Shown: positions 35,372-45,166 of the stretch, in pieces
Numbering within the stretch: position 1 is the stretch's first letter
Layout: each line of letters opens with the position of its first letter
NCBI GenBank assembly: GCA_001898485.1
Contig: MKTY01000019.1
Coordinates: 372,001 to 436,000, forward strand
Direction: 5' to 3'
Length of the DNA: 64,000 nucleotides
Source of the DNA: Sphingobacteriales bacterium 46-32
GTDB lineage: Bacteria; Bacteroidota; Bacteroidia; Chitinophagales; Chitinophagaceae
The notes under the pieces: model-generated
Seen by the model: the letters and a program-made list of their open reading frames with translations, nothing else
What the model was told of the DNA's origin: nothing
Databases searched by the model: none
Program-made: the position numbers and the translations under genes

Positions 35372-36109
35372 TTACAGGAGTAATGCAGATAAGAGATAAT
35401 CGGCAAACAGCAGCATAATACAACTTACTACCACCGCCTTTGTGCTGGCACGGCCAATTTCAAGAGCGCCTCCCTGCACATAATAACCATAAAAAGCCGG
35501 TATGCTGCAGATAATAAAGGCAAACGTATAGGATTTGGCCAGGGCAAAAGTGACATTGTAAGGAATAAATGCTTCGTGCAGCCCCTTGTCAAACATATCA
35601 GTCGAAAGAATACCGGCAGCATTGCCCGCGAGCCGGCCTCCCCATATACCCAGCACCATGGCAATGATCACCAGCAGGGGGATCATCAGCAGGCCGGCTA
35701 CAATCTTGGGCATAATGAGATACGATTTGGTATTGATGCCCATAATCTCCAGCGCATCGATCTGCTCACTCACGCGCATATTACCCAGTTCACTGGCAAT
35801 TTTACTGCCAACTACTCCCGCCAGCACAATACAGGTAAGAGTAGGGGCAAACTCCAGGATTACGGTATCCCGCACAATCTGGGCAATCGTACTTTTGGGA
35901 ATGAGAGGAGTGAGCAGCTGATAAGCTGTCTGCAGGGTAGATACAGCGCCAATGAATACAGAAATAATTGTAACAATTCCCAGCGAACCGATACCAATTT
36001 CCGAGCATTGATGCATGAATTCTTTCCAGTACATCTTTCCGTTTTCCGGACGCGAGAACATGCCCTTCAGCATCAACAGGTACCGGCCTATATCACGAAT
36101 TATTGTCAT
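35372..36109 (-). CDS. mlaE: ABC transporter permease, MlaE family
   Basis: A 245-residue integral membrane protein with about five hydrophobic segments. Family blocks are VISVFIGAVSTLQTAYQL-like helices, GKIASELGNMRVSEQIDALEIMGI (cytoplasmic coupling helix, here SKIASELGNMRVSEQIDALEIMGI), and KSYTFAFIICSIPAFYGYYVQGGALEIGRAST. It pairs with MlaF downstream. A family C repeat lies between its start and the malic enzyme gene. Confidence 0.93.
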   Translation of the reverse strand: MTIIRDIGRYLLMLKGMFSRPENGKMYWKEFMHQCSEIGIGSLGIVTIISVFIGAVSTLQTAYQLLTPLIPKSTIAQIVRDTVILEFAPTLTCIVLAGVVGSKIASELGNMRVSEQIDALEIMGINTKSYLIMPKIVAGLLMIPLLVIIAMVLGIWGGRLAGNAAGILSTDMFDKGLHEAFIPYNVTFALAKSYTFAFIICSIPAFYGYYVQGGALEIGRASTKAVVVSCIMLLFADYLLSALLL

Positions 36110-36141
36110 GGACAGATTTGAGTGTAAAATACGAAGAAATA

Positions 36142-36281
36142 TTAGTTAACAGTCGACAGATGACAGTTGACAGTATTGGGTTCTAAGTATTAAGTAACAC
36201 AAAATCTTTAAAACAGGTCAACCTGGGTTAGGGATGTACATCTATTTTCTGTCAACTGTCCACTGTTAACTGTCAACTATT
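36142..36281. repeat. intergenic inverted repeat, family C, next to the malic enzyme stop
   Basis: The left arm (36142-36173) ends GACAGTTGACAG, which is perfectly complementary to 36249-36260; the outer parts pair imperfectly (AGTTAACAGT with ACTGTCAACT words). The right arm ends 2 bp before the malic enzyme stop codon (36283-36285). Confidence 0.82.
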
Positions 36282-36282
36282 C

Positions 36283-38628
36283 CTACATGTCTCTGCTGAC
36301 TTTCTTAAATCGTTTCCACCACGATGAACGTTTTACGATTTCTTCGGTCTGCTGGTTTTTGCATTTTATCTGTGCATCCACCACAGTTATGAGCGCCATA
36401 TTGACGATACTACGTACAGAACTGCCCAGTTGCAGCACATGCACCGGTTTTTTAAGTCCGAGCAGTACAGGGCCTATGGCATCGGCATCGCTCAGCTCTT
36501 TCAGGATATTGTAAGCAATATTGCCCGAGGCCAGATTGGGGAATATCAATGTATTTACATCTTTATCCACCAGTTCTGAGAAGGGATAATTCTCTTTCAG
36601 CAATTCCTTGTTGAAGGCGACATTGGCCTGCATTTCACCATCCACTATCAGCGAGGGCATTTTTTCTTTTACAATACGCCGGGCCTCCGATACCAGCCGT
36701 GCCTCGGCACTGTTGCTGCTGCCAAAATTGGAATAGCTGAGCATGGCAATACGGGGCACAATATTGAAATGACGCACTTCTTTGGCCACCTGTAAGGTGA
36801 TTTCTGCCAGTTCTTCTGCTGTGGGATTAAAGTTTACTGTGGTATCGGCCAGAAAGAGCGGTCCTTTTTTAGTAAGCATGATATACATACCGGCAATTTT
36901 CTTCACGCCTTCCTCCGTACCGATTGTGTGCAGGGCCGGCCGGATGGTATCCGGATAATTTTTGGTAAGACCAGATATCATGGCATCTGCGTCACCACAC
37001 TCCACCATCATGCAGCCAAAGTAGTTGCGGTCACGCATGATTTTTTTGGCCTCGTACGCATTAAAACCACGGCGGCTTCTTTTCTTGAAAAATATTTCGG
37101 CGTACTGGGCTCTCTTTTCTTCGGTGTTTTCGTGGCGCGGATCGTGAATGGGAAATTCGCTGATGTCAATCCCATTGGAGGCAGCGATATTTTTGATTTT
37201 AGCTTCATCGCCCAGTAAGATGGGATAGGCGATGCCTTCGTCGAAAACAATATTGGCGGCCTTGAGAATTTTTACATTATCGGCTTCTGCAAATACAATG
37301 CGTTTGGGATCACGGCGCGCTTTGTTGCCCATTACGCGCATTACCTGATTGTCGAGTCCCAGTCGTTTGTTGAGGTCTGTTATATAGGCATCCCAGTCGG
37401 TAATGGGGAATTGTGCCACGCCGCTTTCCATTGCTGCGCGCGCTACAGCAGGGGCCACTGTGGCCAGCAGACGCGGATCGAGTGGTTTGGGAATAATATA
37501 ATGCGGACCAAACGACATGGTCTTTTCATTATAGGCCATGGTTACAATATCGGGCACAGGAGTTCTGGTCATATCGGCCAGTGCCTTTACTGCTGCCATC
37601 TTCATGGCTTCGTTGATCTGGGTGGCCCGTACGTCGAGCGCTCCGCGGAAAATATAGGGGAACCCCAGTACATTATTGACCTGGTTGGGGTAATCGCTGC
37701 GTCCGGTAGCCATAATAATGTCTTTACGGGCAGCGGTAGCATCTTCCCAGCTTATCTCGGGATCCGGATTGGCCATGGCAAATACAATCGGATTTTTAGC
37801 CATTGATTTTACCATATCTGCCGTCACTGTATTGCCGGCACTTAGACCAATAAATACATCAGCATCCTTCATGGCCTGCTCAAGGGTCTGCTCTGCTTTG
37901 CCATTAGCAAATTTGACCTTTACTTCATCGAGGTCATTACGGTCTTTATGCAGTACTCCTTTACGGTCAAACATGATAAAATTCTCATAGCGGGCGCCAA
38001 AGGCAACATACAACTGTACACAGGCCATGGCGGCAGCGCCTGCTCCATTCACCACAAAACGCACCCGATCTATCTTTTTCTTCTGAATCTCCAGCGCGTT
38101 CAGCAGGGCTGCGGCACTGATGATGGCAGTACCGTGCTGGTCATCATGCATCACGGGGATGTGCAACTCTTCTTTCAGCTTTTTTTCGATATAAAAACAC
38201 TCCGGAGCCTTTATGTCTTCCAGGTTAATGCCACCAAAAGTGGGCTCCAGTGCTTTTACGATCTGTACAAATTTTTCCGGATCCTTTTCATTGATCTCAA
38301 TATCGAATACGTCAATATCCGCAAAGATTTTGAACAGTACTCCTTTCCCTTCCATAACCGGTTTTCCGGCTTCCGGTCCGATATCGCCCAGCCCCAGTAC
38401 CGCCGTTCCATTGCTGATTACAGCTACCAGGTTGCCCTTGGCAGTATATTTATATACATTTTCTTTATTGGCAGCAATCTCCTTACAGGGTTCAGCTACT
38501 CCGGGAGAGTAGGCCAGCGATAAATCCCGCTGGGTCTTTGCATCTTTGGTAGGGATCACTTCTATTTTTCCGGGCCTTCCTTTTGCGTGGTATTCAAGAG
38601 CCTGTTGACGGCGCATTTCGTTCTTCAT
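36283..38628 (-). CDS. maeB: NADP-dependent malic enzyme with C-terminal phosphotransacetylase-like domain
   Basis: A 781-residue fusion. The N-terminal malic enzyme half (about 1-430) contains [44 protein letters not shown] and [11 protein letters not shown] (NADP fold). The C-terminal half (about 450-780) resembles phosphate acetyltransferase (PTA): [30 protein letters not shown] and [29 protein letters not shown]. It decarboxylates malate to pyruvate making NADPH; the PTA-like half is usually regulatory. The ATG at 38628 is the family start (39 codons shorter than the longest frame). Confidence 0.96.
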   Translation of the reverse strand: MKNEMRRQQALEYHAKGRPGKIEVIPTKDAKTQRDLSLAYSPGVAEPCKEIAANKENVYKYTAKGNLVAVISNGTAVLGLGDIGPEAGKPVMEGKGVLFKIFADIDVFDIEINEKDPEKFVQIVKALEPTFGGINLEDIKAPECFYIEKKLKEELHIPVMHDDQHGTAIISAAALLNALEIQKKKIDRVRFVVNGAGAAAMACVQLYVAFGARYENFIMFDRKGVLHKDRNDLDEVKVKFANGKAEQTLEQAMKDADVFIGLSAGNTVTADMVKSMAKNPIVFAMANPDPEISWEDATAARKDIIMATGRSDYPNQVNNVLGFPYIFRGALDVRATQINEAMKMAAVKALADMTRTPVPDIVTMAYNEKTMSFGPHYIIPKPLDPRLLATVAPAVARAAMESGVAQFPITDWDAYITDLNKRLGLDNQVMRVMGNKARRDPKRIVFAEADNVKILKAANIVFDEGIAYPILLGDEAKIKNIAASNGIDISEFPIHDPRHENTEEKRAQYAEIFFKKRSRRGFNAYEAKKIMRDRNYFGCMMVECGDADAMISGLTKNYPDTIRPALHTIGTEEGVKKIAGMYIMLTKKGPLFLADTTVNFNPTAEELAEITLQVAKEVRHFNIVPRIAMLSYSNFGSSNSAEARLVSEARRIVKEKMPSLIVDGEMQANVAFNKELLKENYPFSELVDKDVNTLIFPNLASGNIAYNILKELSDADAIGPVLLGLKKPVHVLQLGSSVRSIVNMALITVVDAQIKCKNQQTEEIVKRSSWWKRFKKVSRDM

Positions 38629-38790
38629 AATAATTCTGTTTATAACTGTAACCTGTCTAAGCAGATGCAGTCTAAGAAAACGGGCGCAAGGTACAAAATT
38701 CAAATTTGGCCGCTTTTTTATGAGCGGTAAGCCCGGATTTTGCAATTCCCCCGCTTTTGATCATCTTGTTATCAAATATAAATGCAATAA

Positions 38791-39705
38791 ATGGTGAATG
38801 AACCTATTGTCCGCACACAGGATCTGAATTATTCTTACGCGGCCGGTACGCCCACCCTGCAACAAGTAAATCTGGTGGTACCCAAAGGCAGCATCTATGG
38901 CTTTCTCGGCCCCAATGGCGCTGGCAAAACAACTACATTGCGCCTGCTGCTGGGTCTGCTTAAAAACCAGCAGGGCTCTCTGGAAATATTCGGACAAAAA
39001 TTTCCCGGTCAACGGCTCGATATTCTGAGCCGGATCGGCTCACTGATCGAGCAGCCATCGCTATATGGACATCTTACGGCCACCGAAAACCTGGAAATAT
39101 ACAGACGAATTTACCAGGTCGATCAATCGAGAATTGCCACCGTACTACAATTAGTAGGGTTGCAGGACACCGGACGTAAAAAAGCACGACAGTTTTCGCT
39201 GGGTATGAAACAGCGTTTGTCCATTGCTATCGCCTTACTGCATCAACCCGAACTCCTGATACTCGATGAACCTACTAATGGGCTTGACCCCAATGGAATA
39301 ATTGAGACCCGGGAACTTATTAAAAAACTCAACCGCGAACATAACACTACGGTACTGGTGTCGAGCCATATTCTGAACGAAGTGGAACGTATGGCTACCC
39401 ATGTGGGCATTATTCATAAAGGGAAAATGTTGTTTCAGGGCACGCTGCCTGAATTGCAGCAGATGAAAACCAAACAGGCTGCTCTGGAGATTGAAACGGC
39501 CGATAATGCACGTGCAGCCAGTCTGCTTGTATCTCAATACGCCGTTCAGGAAACAGAAACACAACTCGTACTGCCCTATCAGAGTAAGGAGGAAACCGCA
39601 GCCATTAACCGGCTGTTGGTACAGGCAGGCATTGATGTATATGCTATTCATGCGCGCCAAAACGACCTGGAACAATTATTCATCGACATTACAAGCAACA
39701 ACTAA
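38791..39705 (+). CDS. ABC transporter ATP-binding protein
   Basis: A 304-residue ATPase of the BcrA/NatA/CcmA exporter group: Walker A GPNGAGKTTT (near 43), Q-loop after GSLIEQPSLYGHLT, signature FSLGMKQRLSIA, Walker B LLILDEPTNGLDPNG and switch SSHIL. A ~90-residue C-terminal extension follows. Its stop codon overlaps the start of the permease gene by one base (TAATG), so translation is coupled. The EQPSLYGHLT motif recalls bacitracin/lantibiotic-immunity type ATPases, but the substrate is unknown. Confidence 0.93.
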   Translation: MVNEPIVRTQDLNYSYAAGTPTLQQVNLVVPKGSIYGFLGPNGAGKTTTLRLLLGLLKNQQGSLEIFGQKFPGQRLDILSRIGSLIEQPSLYGHLTATENLEIYRRIYQVDQSRIATVLQLVGLQDTGRKKARQFSLGMKQRLSIAIALLHQPELLILDEPTNGLDPNGIIETRELIKKLNREHNTTVLVSSHILNEVERMATHVGIIHKGKMLFQGTLPELQQMKTKQAALEIETADNARAASLLVSQYAVQETETQLVLPYQSKEETAAINRLLVQAGIDVYAIHARQNDLEQLFIDITSNN

Positions 39706-40484
39706 TGAATTTTCTTAATACCGTAAGGATCGATTTAATGAAAATGCGCCGAAGTGCAGCAGTGTGGCTGAGTATACTGGGCGCTGGTGTAATTCCGCTG
39801 ATTTTTTTCCTCATGTATATCGCCAAGCCGGCCAAGTTTTATATCGAAAGCCAGCAAATGGGCTGGTTGGCTCATATTACCCGCTCCTGGCAAAGCTTTG
39901 CCTCGTTCTTACTGCCTATGTTCGTTATCCTTATCTGCAGTTTGATCTTGCAAATTGAATATAAAAACAATACCTGGAAACAGGTGTTTGCCTCTCCTGT
40001 ATCGGTGAGCCAGGTATTTTTCAGCAAACTGGTGACTATCGTTCTCATGACATTGCTGCTGATGCTCATGTTTAATATTTTTGATATTCTCGCAGCGATT
40101 GTGCCTAATCTGTTTTATCCTAAATACGGCTTCCTCAACCATGCGATTGACTGGGGCGCATTACTGAAACTGAATACCAAAACTTTTATATCGTTGCTGG
40201 GTATTATTTCCCTTCAATACTGGTTAAGCCTCCGTTTCCGGAACTTTATAGTACCAATTGGCATCGGGCTGGGCTTGCTGATCATATGTATGGTAGCGCT
40301 CAACTGGGAGCACTCCGATAAGCTCCCTTATGCCTTTCCGTTGCTTACCCTCATGCATAGTTTTGAAGGCAAACCATCCGGCAGTTCATTTTTCTTTAAT
40401 CATGAACTCAATTCAATCGCTTATTTTCTGGTATTTACTTTGCTTGCCTTTTTGGATCTCCGGTTTCGCAAAGAGCGGGGATAA
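39705..40484 (+). CDS. ABC transporter permease
   Basis: A 259-residue membrane protein with six hydrophobic segments (near 18-38, 60-82, 105-128, 159-175, 180-198, 233-252). The N-terminal RIDLMKMRRSAAVWLSILGAGVIPLIFFLMYI and the WKQVFASPVSVSQVFFSKL loop fit the ABC-2 family of exporters. The gene overlaps the ATPase gene by one base. Nothing nearby shows what is exported. Confidence 0.9.
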   Translation: MNFLNTVRIDLMKMRRSAAVWLSILGAGVIPLIFFLMYIAKPAKFYIESQQMGWLAHITRSWQSFASFLLPMFVILICSLILQIEYKNNTWKQVFASPVSVSQVFFSKLVTIVLMTLLLMLMFNIFDILAAIVPNLFYPKYGFLNHAIDWGALLKLNTKTFISLLGIISLQYWLSLRFRNFIVPIGIGLGLLIICMVALNWEHSDKLPYAFPLLTLMHSFEGKPSGSSFFFNHELNSIAYFLVFTLLAFLDLRFRKERG

Positions 40485-40585
40485 TGCTATATCAGGCTGG
40501 TTGTCAGTATAATGTCTACCTGCAAACGCAAAAGCAACTTTTTTCGTAAATATGCGTTTAGAACAAATAACAAAATCAGGACGGT

Positions 40586-41926
40586 ATGAAGCAAATGAAA
40601 ACGATCGGAGGCATCCTGCTGGCAGGGAGCCTTTTATTTTTTACATCCTGCCGCAAAAATGATAGATCCGGCGGCGATACATCAACAGCCGATAAGATTA
40701 AAGACACGGCCATTTCATATACGCGAGATATTTATTTATGGTATAACCAGATACCTTCCAGTTTTAATGCCCGTAGCTATTCAGACCTTAACGGTATGAT
40801 GGAAGCCATCCGTACGTATAGCCAGGAGCCTGGTTTTACTAATCCGGTTGATCGCTGGAGTTTTGCCATTAAACAGGCGGAATGGGATAATGTAAGTGGT
40901 GGAATTGCTCAGGACTTCGGACTTAACATCTTTTTCCGTGCCGAAGGAGATTTGCGTGTACGTATTGTTGAGCCATCTTCTCCCGCCGGACAGGCCGGCA
41001 TTCGCCGGGGCTGGCGAATTACAAAAATCAATGGCAGTACCAATATCACTACAAGTAATGCCAATGCCATCGTAGATGCTATTTATTATAGCAGTTCAGT
41101 AGCGCTTACCTTCCAGAAGCCGGATAATTCGCTGGTAGATATATCACTCAATGCCGGTACTTATCAGGAAAAGATTGTGATGCTCGATTCAGTATATACA
41201 GTTGGAGCCGGTAAGGTGGGGTACATGGTGTACAATTCTTTTCTCGGCGATTCATCCCAAACTGTCAATGAATTTGCCCGGGTCATGAACCGTTTCATAA
41301 CGCAGGGGGTAAATGATGTAGTGGTAGACCTGCGCTACAATGGCGGTGGCTATGTGGCCTATCAGAACGAACTGGCCAATTACCTTGTACCTGCTGCCGG
41401 TAACGGACAACTTATGATGCGCCAGCAGTATAACGACAAGTACACGCAGTTTAATACTACTACCAACTTTAATAAAAAGGGTACGCTTAATCTGCCCAGG
41501 ATATTCTTTATAGTGAGCAGTAATACGGCTTCGGCCAGCGAACTGCTGATCAATAACCTGAAACCTTATGCACAGGTGGTGCTTGTGGGCCCTTCCCGTA
41601 CCTATGGCAAACCAGTAGGGTATTTCAATATTCCTGTCGGCGACTGGTACATATTCCCCGTATCATCACGTACAACAAATAAAAACCAGGAAGGAAATTA
41701 TTTTGATGGTTTTGCACTTAACAATACCGTGGCCGATGGCCTCGATAAGGATTGGGGGGACATTACAGAAACCTGCCTGGCCAGTGTGATGAAGTATATT
41801 GGTACGGGTGCGTTTCGTATGGCATTGCCAGAAGAGCCTTATATCGAATCGCCTGCTGTGACTACAGCCAATAAGCGTATCAGTTCCCAATCATTTAAAG
41901 GTATGGTGACAGCTGTAAAATTTTAG
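40586..41926 (+). CDS. S41-family protease, lipoprotein with PDZ domain
   Basis: A 446-residue protein with lipoprotein signal IGGILLAGSLLFFTSC (Cys near 22). A helical N-terminal domain comes first (TRDIYLWYNQIPSSF). A PDZ domain follows (about 115-200: GLNIFFRAEGDLRVRIVEPSSPAGQAGIRRGWRITKINGS). The S41 core has VVVDLRYNGGGYV, the Ser nucleophile in SSNTASASELL, and Lys in TYGKPVG. It resembles C-terminal processing peptidases but is anchored as a lipoprotein. It is followed by a strong bidirectional terminator. Confidence 0.92.
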   Translation: MKQMKTIGGILLAGSLLFFTSCRKNDRSGGDTSTADKIKDTAISYTRDIYLWYNQIPSSFNARSYSDLNGMMEAIRTYSQEPGFTNPVDRWSFAIKQAEWDNVSGGIAQDFGLNIFFRAEGDLRVRIVEPSSPAGQAGIRRGWRITKINGSTNITTSNANAIVDAIYYSSSVALTFQKPDNSLVDISLNAGTYQEKIVMLDSVYTVGAGKVGYMVYNSFLGDSSQTVNEFARVMNRFITQGVNDVVVDLRYNGGGYVAYQNELANYLVPAAGNGQLMMRQQYNDKYTQFNTTTNFNKKGTLNLPRIFFIVSSNTASASELLINNLKPYAQVVLVGPSRTYGKPVGYFNIPVGDWYIFPVSSRTTNKNQEGNYFDGFALNNTVADGLDKDWGDITETCLASVMKYIGTGAFRMALPEEPYIESPAVTTANKRISSQSFKGMVTAVKF

Positions 41927-41951
41927 GTCAAAGACACAATAGTCAATAAAG

Positions 41952-41980
41952 AAAAAGGTCCGCGATCGCGGACCTTTTTT
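41952..41980. terminator. bidirectional terminator between convergent genes
   Basis: A perfect palindrome AAAAGGTCCGCGATCGCGGACCTTTT with A tract before and T tract after. It ends both the S41 protease gene and the small gene at 41979, whose stop codon (41979-41981) is inside the T tract. Confidence 0.93.
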
Positions 41981-42227
41981 AATGTTTATGTTTTTTCTTT
42001 TTACAGGACTTCTTTTTACAGGTAATGGCAATCGGTTCTTTTTTTGTACTGTTGCTGTCCATAATAATCCGCCGATTGATCAGTAACGAATCGGCTTTGG
42101 CGGCAGCGGCAGGTGCCCTGGGGTCTGTCAGTGCTTTTCGTACAGGCTCCTGCGCAGATGGTTGTTGCGCATCAACGGAGATTGCCCGTATGGTCAGAAA
42201 AGCTAAAGTCAGCAGTTGCTTTTTCAT
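41979..42227 (-). CDS. small exported protein with Lys-rich tail
   Basis: An 82-residue product from the ATG at 42227: MKKQLLTLAFLTIRAISVDAQ is a signal peptide, then an Ala/Pro/Asp-rich middle, then a tail with CKKKSCKKKKHKH. Mature length is about 62 residues. I recognise no family. The two Cys among Lys could bind metal or form a disulfide. The longer frame (to 42284) lacks a signal peptide at its start, so the shorter start is preferred. Confidence 0.65.
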   Translation of the reverse strand: MKKQLLTLAFLTIRAISVDAQQPSAQEPVRKALTDPRAPAAAAKADSLLINRRIIMDSNSTKKEPIAITCKKKSCKKKKHKH

Positions 42228-42312
42228 GCTAATCTTGTTTAGCAATAAGACGTTGTTTATGAAAAGCCGTTTACTGCCGGTCAATAAAGAAATGTTAAGA
42301 ACCGGCGCTTCA

Positions 42313-43500
42313 TTACAGGCTGTTTACATTAGTGCCGGCACCCAGCCAGGCCATCATGCCAATACCGATTTCGATCGCATTTTCATCGATATTGAAAGTA
42401 GGCGTATGTACGCCCGATACAATACCTTTTTCAATATTCATAACACCAAGTCTGAAAAAACAACCAGGTATAAGCTGAGAGTAATAGCCAAAATCTTCAG
42501 CACCCATACGCATTTCGGTCTCTTCTACATGGGACGGGCCCATATAAGCCATGGCCTGCTCCACAGCTATGGGATGTAATTTTTCATTGTTATAAACAGA
42601 CGGGTAACCAATATCAATATGCAGATCAATTTCTCCACCCGCACTTTGAGCTACGCCCGATACGGTGCGCCGGATAAGCTCATGTGCTTTGAAACGCCAG
42701 GCTTCATCCATGGCACGGAACGTACCTTTTAGCTTCACTTCATTGGGAATTACATTGGTAGTGGAGCCTCCATTGAAAGCAGTAATGGATAATACAGTTG
42801 GATTAAAAGGATTGTTGTACCGGCTTATCAGCTGCTGCAGCTGAATGATCAGTTGCGATGCCATAAGTATAGGATCAATGCAGAGATGCGGAGAAGCAGC
42901 ATGACCGCCCTTTCCTTTCACCGTAATATAGAGTTCATCCGCACTGGCCATTACTTTACCCGGACGGAAACTCACCTGTCCGGTGGCCAGTCCGGGATGG
43001 ACATGTAGTCCAAAAATTGCAGAAGGAGCAGGGTTTTGCAGCACTCCATCACGAATCATCAGGCTTGCGCCTCCCGGATTTTTTTCTTCACCAGGCTGAA
43101 AGATGAGTTTTACCGTGCCTTCCCATTTATCTTTCAGTTCCTGCAAAATTCGCGCTGCACCCAGCAGGCAGGTTGTATGCACATCATGTCCGCAGGCATG
43201 CATTATCCCATTGTTTTTCGATTTGTAAGGGATGTCATTTTCTTCCTGAATGGGTAGTGCATCCATATCGGCCCGCAGGGCTATTATGCGGCTTTGCGGA
43301 TTACGGCCTTCAATAATACCCACCACGCCCGTTTCCGCCATTACGGTAAACGGAATACCCAGCTCAGTTAACTGAGATTGCACAAAACGGGAAGTCTCAA
43401 ATTCCTGATAGCTTAACTCAGGATGTGCATGCAGGTGTTGCCGTATGGAAATATAGTCAGGCGCATATCGGGCAGCCAACTGCTTAATGGTAGTTATCAT
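42313..43500 (-). CDS. M20-family metal-dependent amidohydrolase (amino-acid N-deacylase)
   Basis: A 395-residue cytoplasmic enzyme of the M20D group (hippurate hydrolase, N-acyl-amino-acid hydrolase). RQHLHAHPELSYQEFETS, ALRADMDALPIQEEN, HACGHDVHTTCLLGAA and FQPGEEKNPGGASLMI are standard. The dimerisation domain and GAEDFGYYSQLIPGCFFRLG complete it. Metal ligands include the Cys-Gly-His-Asp-x-His block and the Glu-Glu. The exact acyl-amino acid is unknown. Confidence 0.93.
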   Translation of the reverse strand: MITTIKQLAARYAPDYISIRQHLHAHPELSYQEFETSRFVQSQLTELGIPFTVMAETGVVGIIEGRNPQSRIIALRADMDALPIQEENDIPYKSKNNGIMHACGHDVHTTCLLGAARILQELKDKWEGTVKLIFQPGEEKNPGGASLMIRDGVLQNPAPSAIFGLHVHPGLATGQVSFRPGKVMASADELYITVKGKGGHAASPHLCIDPILMASQLIIQLQQLISRYNNPFNPTVLSITAFNGGSTTNVIPNEVKLKGTFRAMDEAWRFKAHELIRRTVSGVAQSAGGEIDLHIDIGYPSVYNNEKLHPIAVEQAMAYMGPSHVEETEMRMGAEDFGYYSQLIPGCFFRLGVMNIEKGIVSGVHTPTFNIDENAIEIGIGMMAWLGAGTNVNSL

Positions 43501-43612
43501 GTTACAAAAGTAACGATTGCGCTGCTGTCAATGCAAACCGGCCCGGACATCCTGTACTGAACTATATAAACAGGATAGACCGGACCGGCTTTTAAAAGGG
43601 GATTAACAAAAA

Positions 43613-44062
43613 TCAGGGGGTATCGTCACGGAGGCTGTCGCCCGAGAGTTCTACCATATCATTCATGATATATACACCTTTGGGAAAATATTCGTTTAAT
43701 TTTTTCTGATATTGTTCCGCTTCTTTACGGTCTTTGAAATTGCCGGCCTTTAATTTGTAGAAAGGACTTTGGTGCCAGAGATAAGCCTTCAGTTCAGGAA
43801 AATAAGTATATACCTTGGTCTTGGCGGCAATGGCCTCATCGCGGCTGTTGGTACTGATGATCATAAGCCGGAAACCTTTTGCTGTCCGCCGCGCATCGCG
43901 GCTGGTTTCTTCGTTTATCTGGGCCTGTTTGGCGACCAGCAGGTCAATGCGTGGATCTTTATGTACTACAACCGATTTTCGGGCTGTATCCATCACAGCG
44001 TCCTGCGCCTGCAGGCTGACCGTTGCAGCGAGTAAGGAAAGGGAGAGCAAAAATTTGTTCAT
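43613..44062 (-). CDS. exported SPOR-domain protein
   Basis: A 149-residue product (an ATG two codons upstream is also possible). Signal peptide KFLLSLSLLAATVSLQAQ. Residues about 65-140 form a SPOR domain: GFRLMIISTNSRDEAIAAKTKVYTYFPELKAYLWHQSPFYKLKAGNFKDRKEAEQYQKKL, with the repeat of beta-alpha-beta units that binds denuded peptidoglycan glycans. Its role is probably near the septum or cell wall. Confidence 0.87.
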   Translation of the reverse strand: MNKFLLSLSLLAATVSLQAQDAVMDTARKSVVVHKDPRIDLLVAKQAQINEETSRDARRTAKGFRLMIISTNSRDEAIAAKTKVYTYFPELKAYLWHQSPFYKLKAGNFKDRKEAEQYQKKLNEYFPKGVYIMNDMVELSGDSLRDDTP

Positions 44063-44094
44063 AGTCATCAGGTTTCAAAAATCTTACCAAAAAT

Positions 44095-44126
44095 AGTGAT
44101 CAGTAGCCGGTGATCTGTGGTCCGGG
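44095..44126. repeat. family E repeat words (GATCAGTAGCCGGTGATC)
   Basis: AGTGATCAGTAGCCGGTGATCTGTGGTCCGG words resemble 13516-13545. It lies between the SPOR gene start and the ALDH-like gene stop codon. Confidence 0.5.
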
Positions 44127-44176
44127 GTAATTGTTAACGGTTCCTTATACCTTAGGCCTTATGGCTTTATCCTCCT

Positions 44177-45118
44177 TTAGTATCCGCCACCCGCACCGGC
44201 AATATTTTCTACAGGATGCCAGGTCGTTTTAATCTCCTGGGTATCCATAATAAAATAGGGTGACTGGCCTTCATTTTCTTCCCAGTCTGTAACATCATGG
44301 ATGGTAATTCTTTTGAGATTACCGGCCGAACGTTCGCGTAGCAGTTGCTGAAGCGCTGTGTCCTGTCCGCAGTAGATGACCGCATTTACATCCATATGAT
44401 CAGCCATCCACGGTGCAAGTTCATCTGGCTGGCCGGTAAGGATGTTTACTACTCCGCCTGGCAGGTCGGAAGAGTTGAGAACCTCAGCAAAAGTAACAGC
44501 GCAGAGTGGTTTCTTCTCTGCACCCAGCAGTACACAGGTGTTGCCGCCGGCAATAACGGGAGCCATAACTGACACCAGACCAAGCAATGAAGTATCCTGC
44601 GGCGCTATGATAGCCACGACGCCCATTGGCTCCGGAGCAGAAAAATTGAAGTGCGAGCTGGCTACAGGGTTTACTGCACTGAAGAGTTGCTGGTATTTAT
44701 CTGTCCAGCCAGCATAATAAATAAGCCGGTCGATGGCGAGATTTACTTCTTTTTCTGCAGCGCGCCGGTTGCTGTCCTGCAGCAGCAGCTCTTCTATAAA
44801 TTGCGTTTTGCGGCCTTCCAGCATTTCTGCCATCCGATACAGGATTTGTCCGCGGTTAAAAGCAGCCCGGCTGCTCCACCCGCCAAAGGCGGCTCTTGCA
44901 GCAACAACAGCTTCCCGAAAATCTTTTCGTGAACTGAGGCATACGTTGGCCAGTTGTCTGCCTGCCGCATTTACAGGAATATAGTATCTGCCCGACTCTG
45001 TACGGGGAAATTGTCCGCCGATATAAATCTTATAGGTCTTCAGCACTTCCAGGCGGGCAGGAGTGGTGCCTGTGCCATTAGAGGGGGCAGTGGTTATATT
45101 TTTAGAAGAGGTTGCCAT
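44177..45118 (-). CDS. aldehyde dehydrogenase-like protein lacking the catalytic domain (ALDH16 C-terminal half)
   Basis: A 313-residue protein, against about 490 for a normal ALDH. It follows the ALDH fold from YKIYIGGQFPRTESGRYY through EPMGVVAIIAPQDTSLLGLVSVMAPVIAGGNTCVLLG and DLPGGVVNILTGQPDELAPWMADH. It then leaves the family before the Glu/Cys active site and ends with a Gly-rich tail (AGAGGGY). The active-site Cys and Glu are absent. It lies 48 bp after a full-length ALDH gene in the same operon. Together (498 + 313) they match the ALDH16 layout, a catalytic ALDH followed by an inactive ALDH domain. A pseudogene is less likely, since the frame is intact. Confidence 0.85.
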   Translation of the reverse strand: MATSSKNITTAPSNGTGTTPARLEVLKTYKIYIGGQFPRTESGRYYIPVNAAGRQLANVCLSSRKDFREAVVAARAAFGGWSSRAAFNRGQILYRMAEMLEGRKTQFIEELLLQDSNRRAAEKEVNLAIDRLIYYAGWTDKYQQLFSAVNPVASSHFNFSAPEPMGVVAIIAPQDTSLLGLVSVMAPVIAGGNTCVLLGAEKKPLCAVTFAEVLNSSDLPGGVVNILTGQPDELAPWMADHMDVNAVIYCGQDTALQQLLRERSAGNLKRITIHDVTDWEENEGQSPYFIMDTQEIKTTWHPVENIAGAGGGY

Positions 45119-45166
45119 TATTACAATTCGTTTTTTGCTGAACAAAATTTAATTGCCGGATAAGGA

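Noticed and set aside
44177-45118. Treating the short ALDH as a pseudogene
   Set aside because: The frame is intact, it sits in an operon with full ALDH and deoC, and its length fits the ALDH16 C-terminal part.
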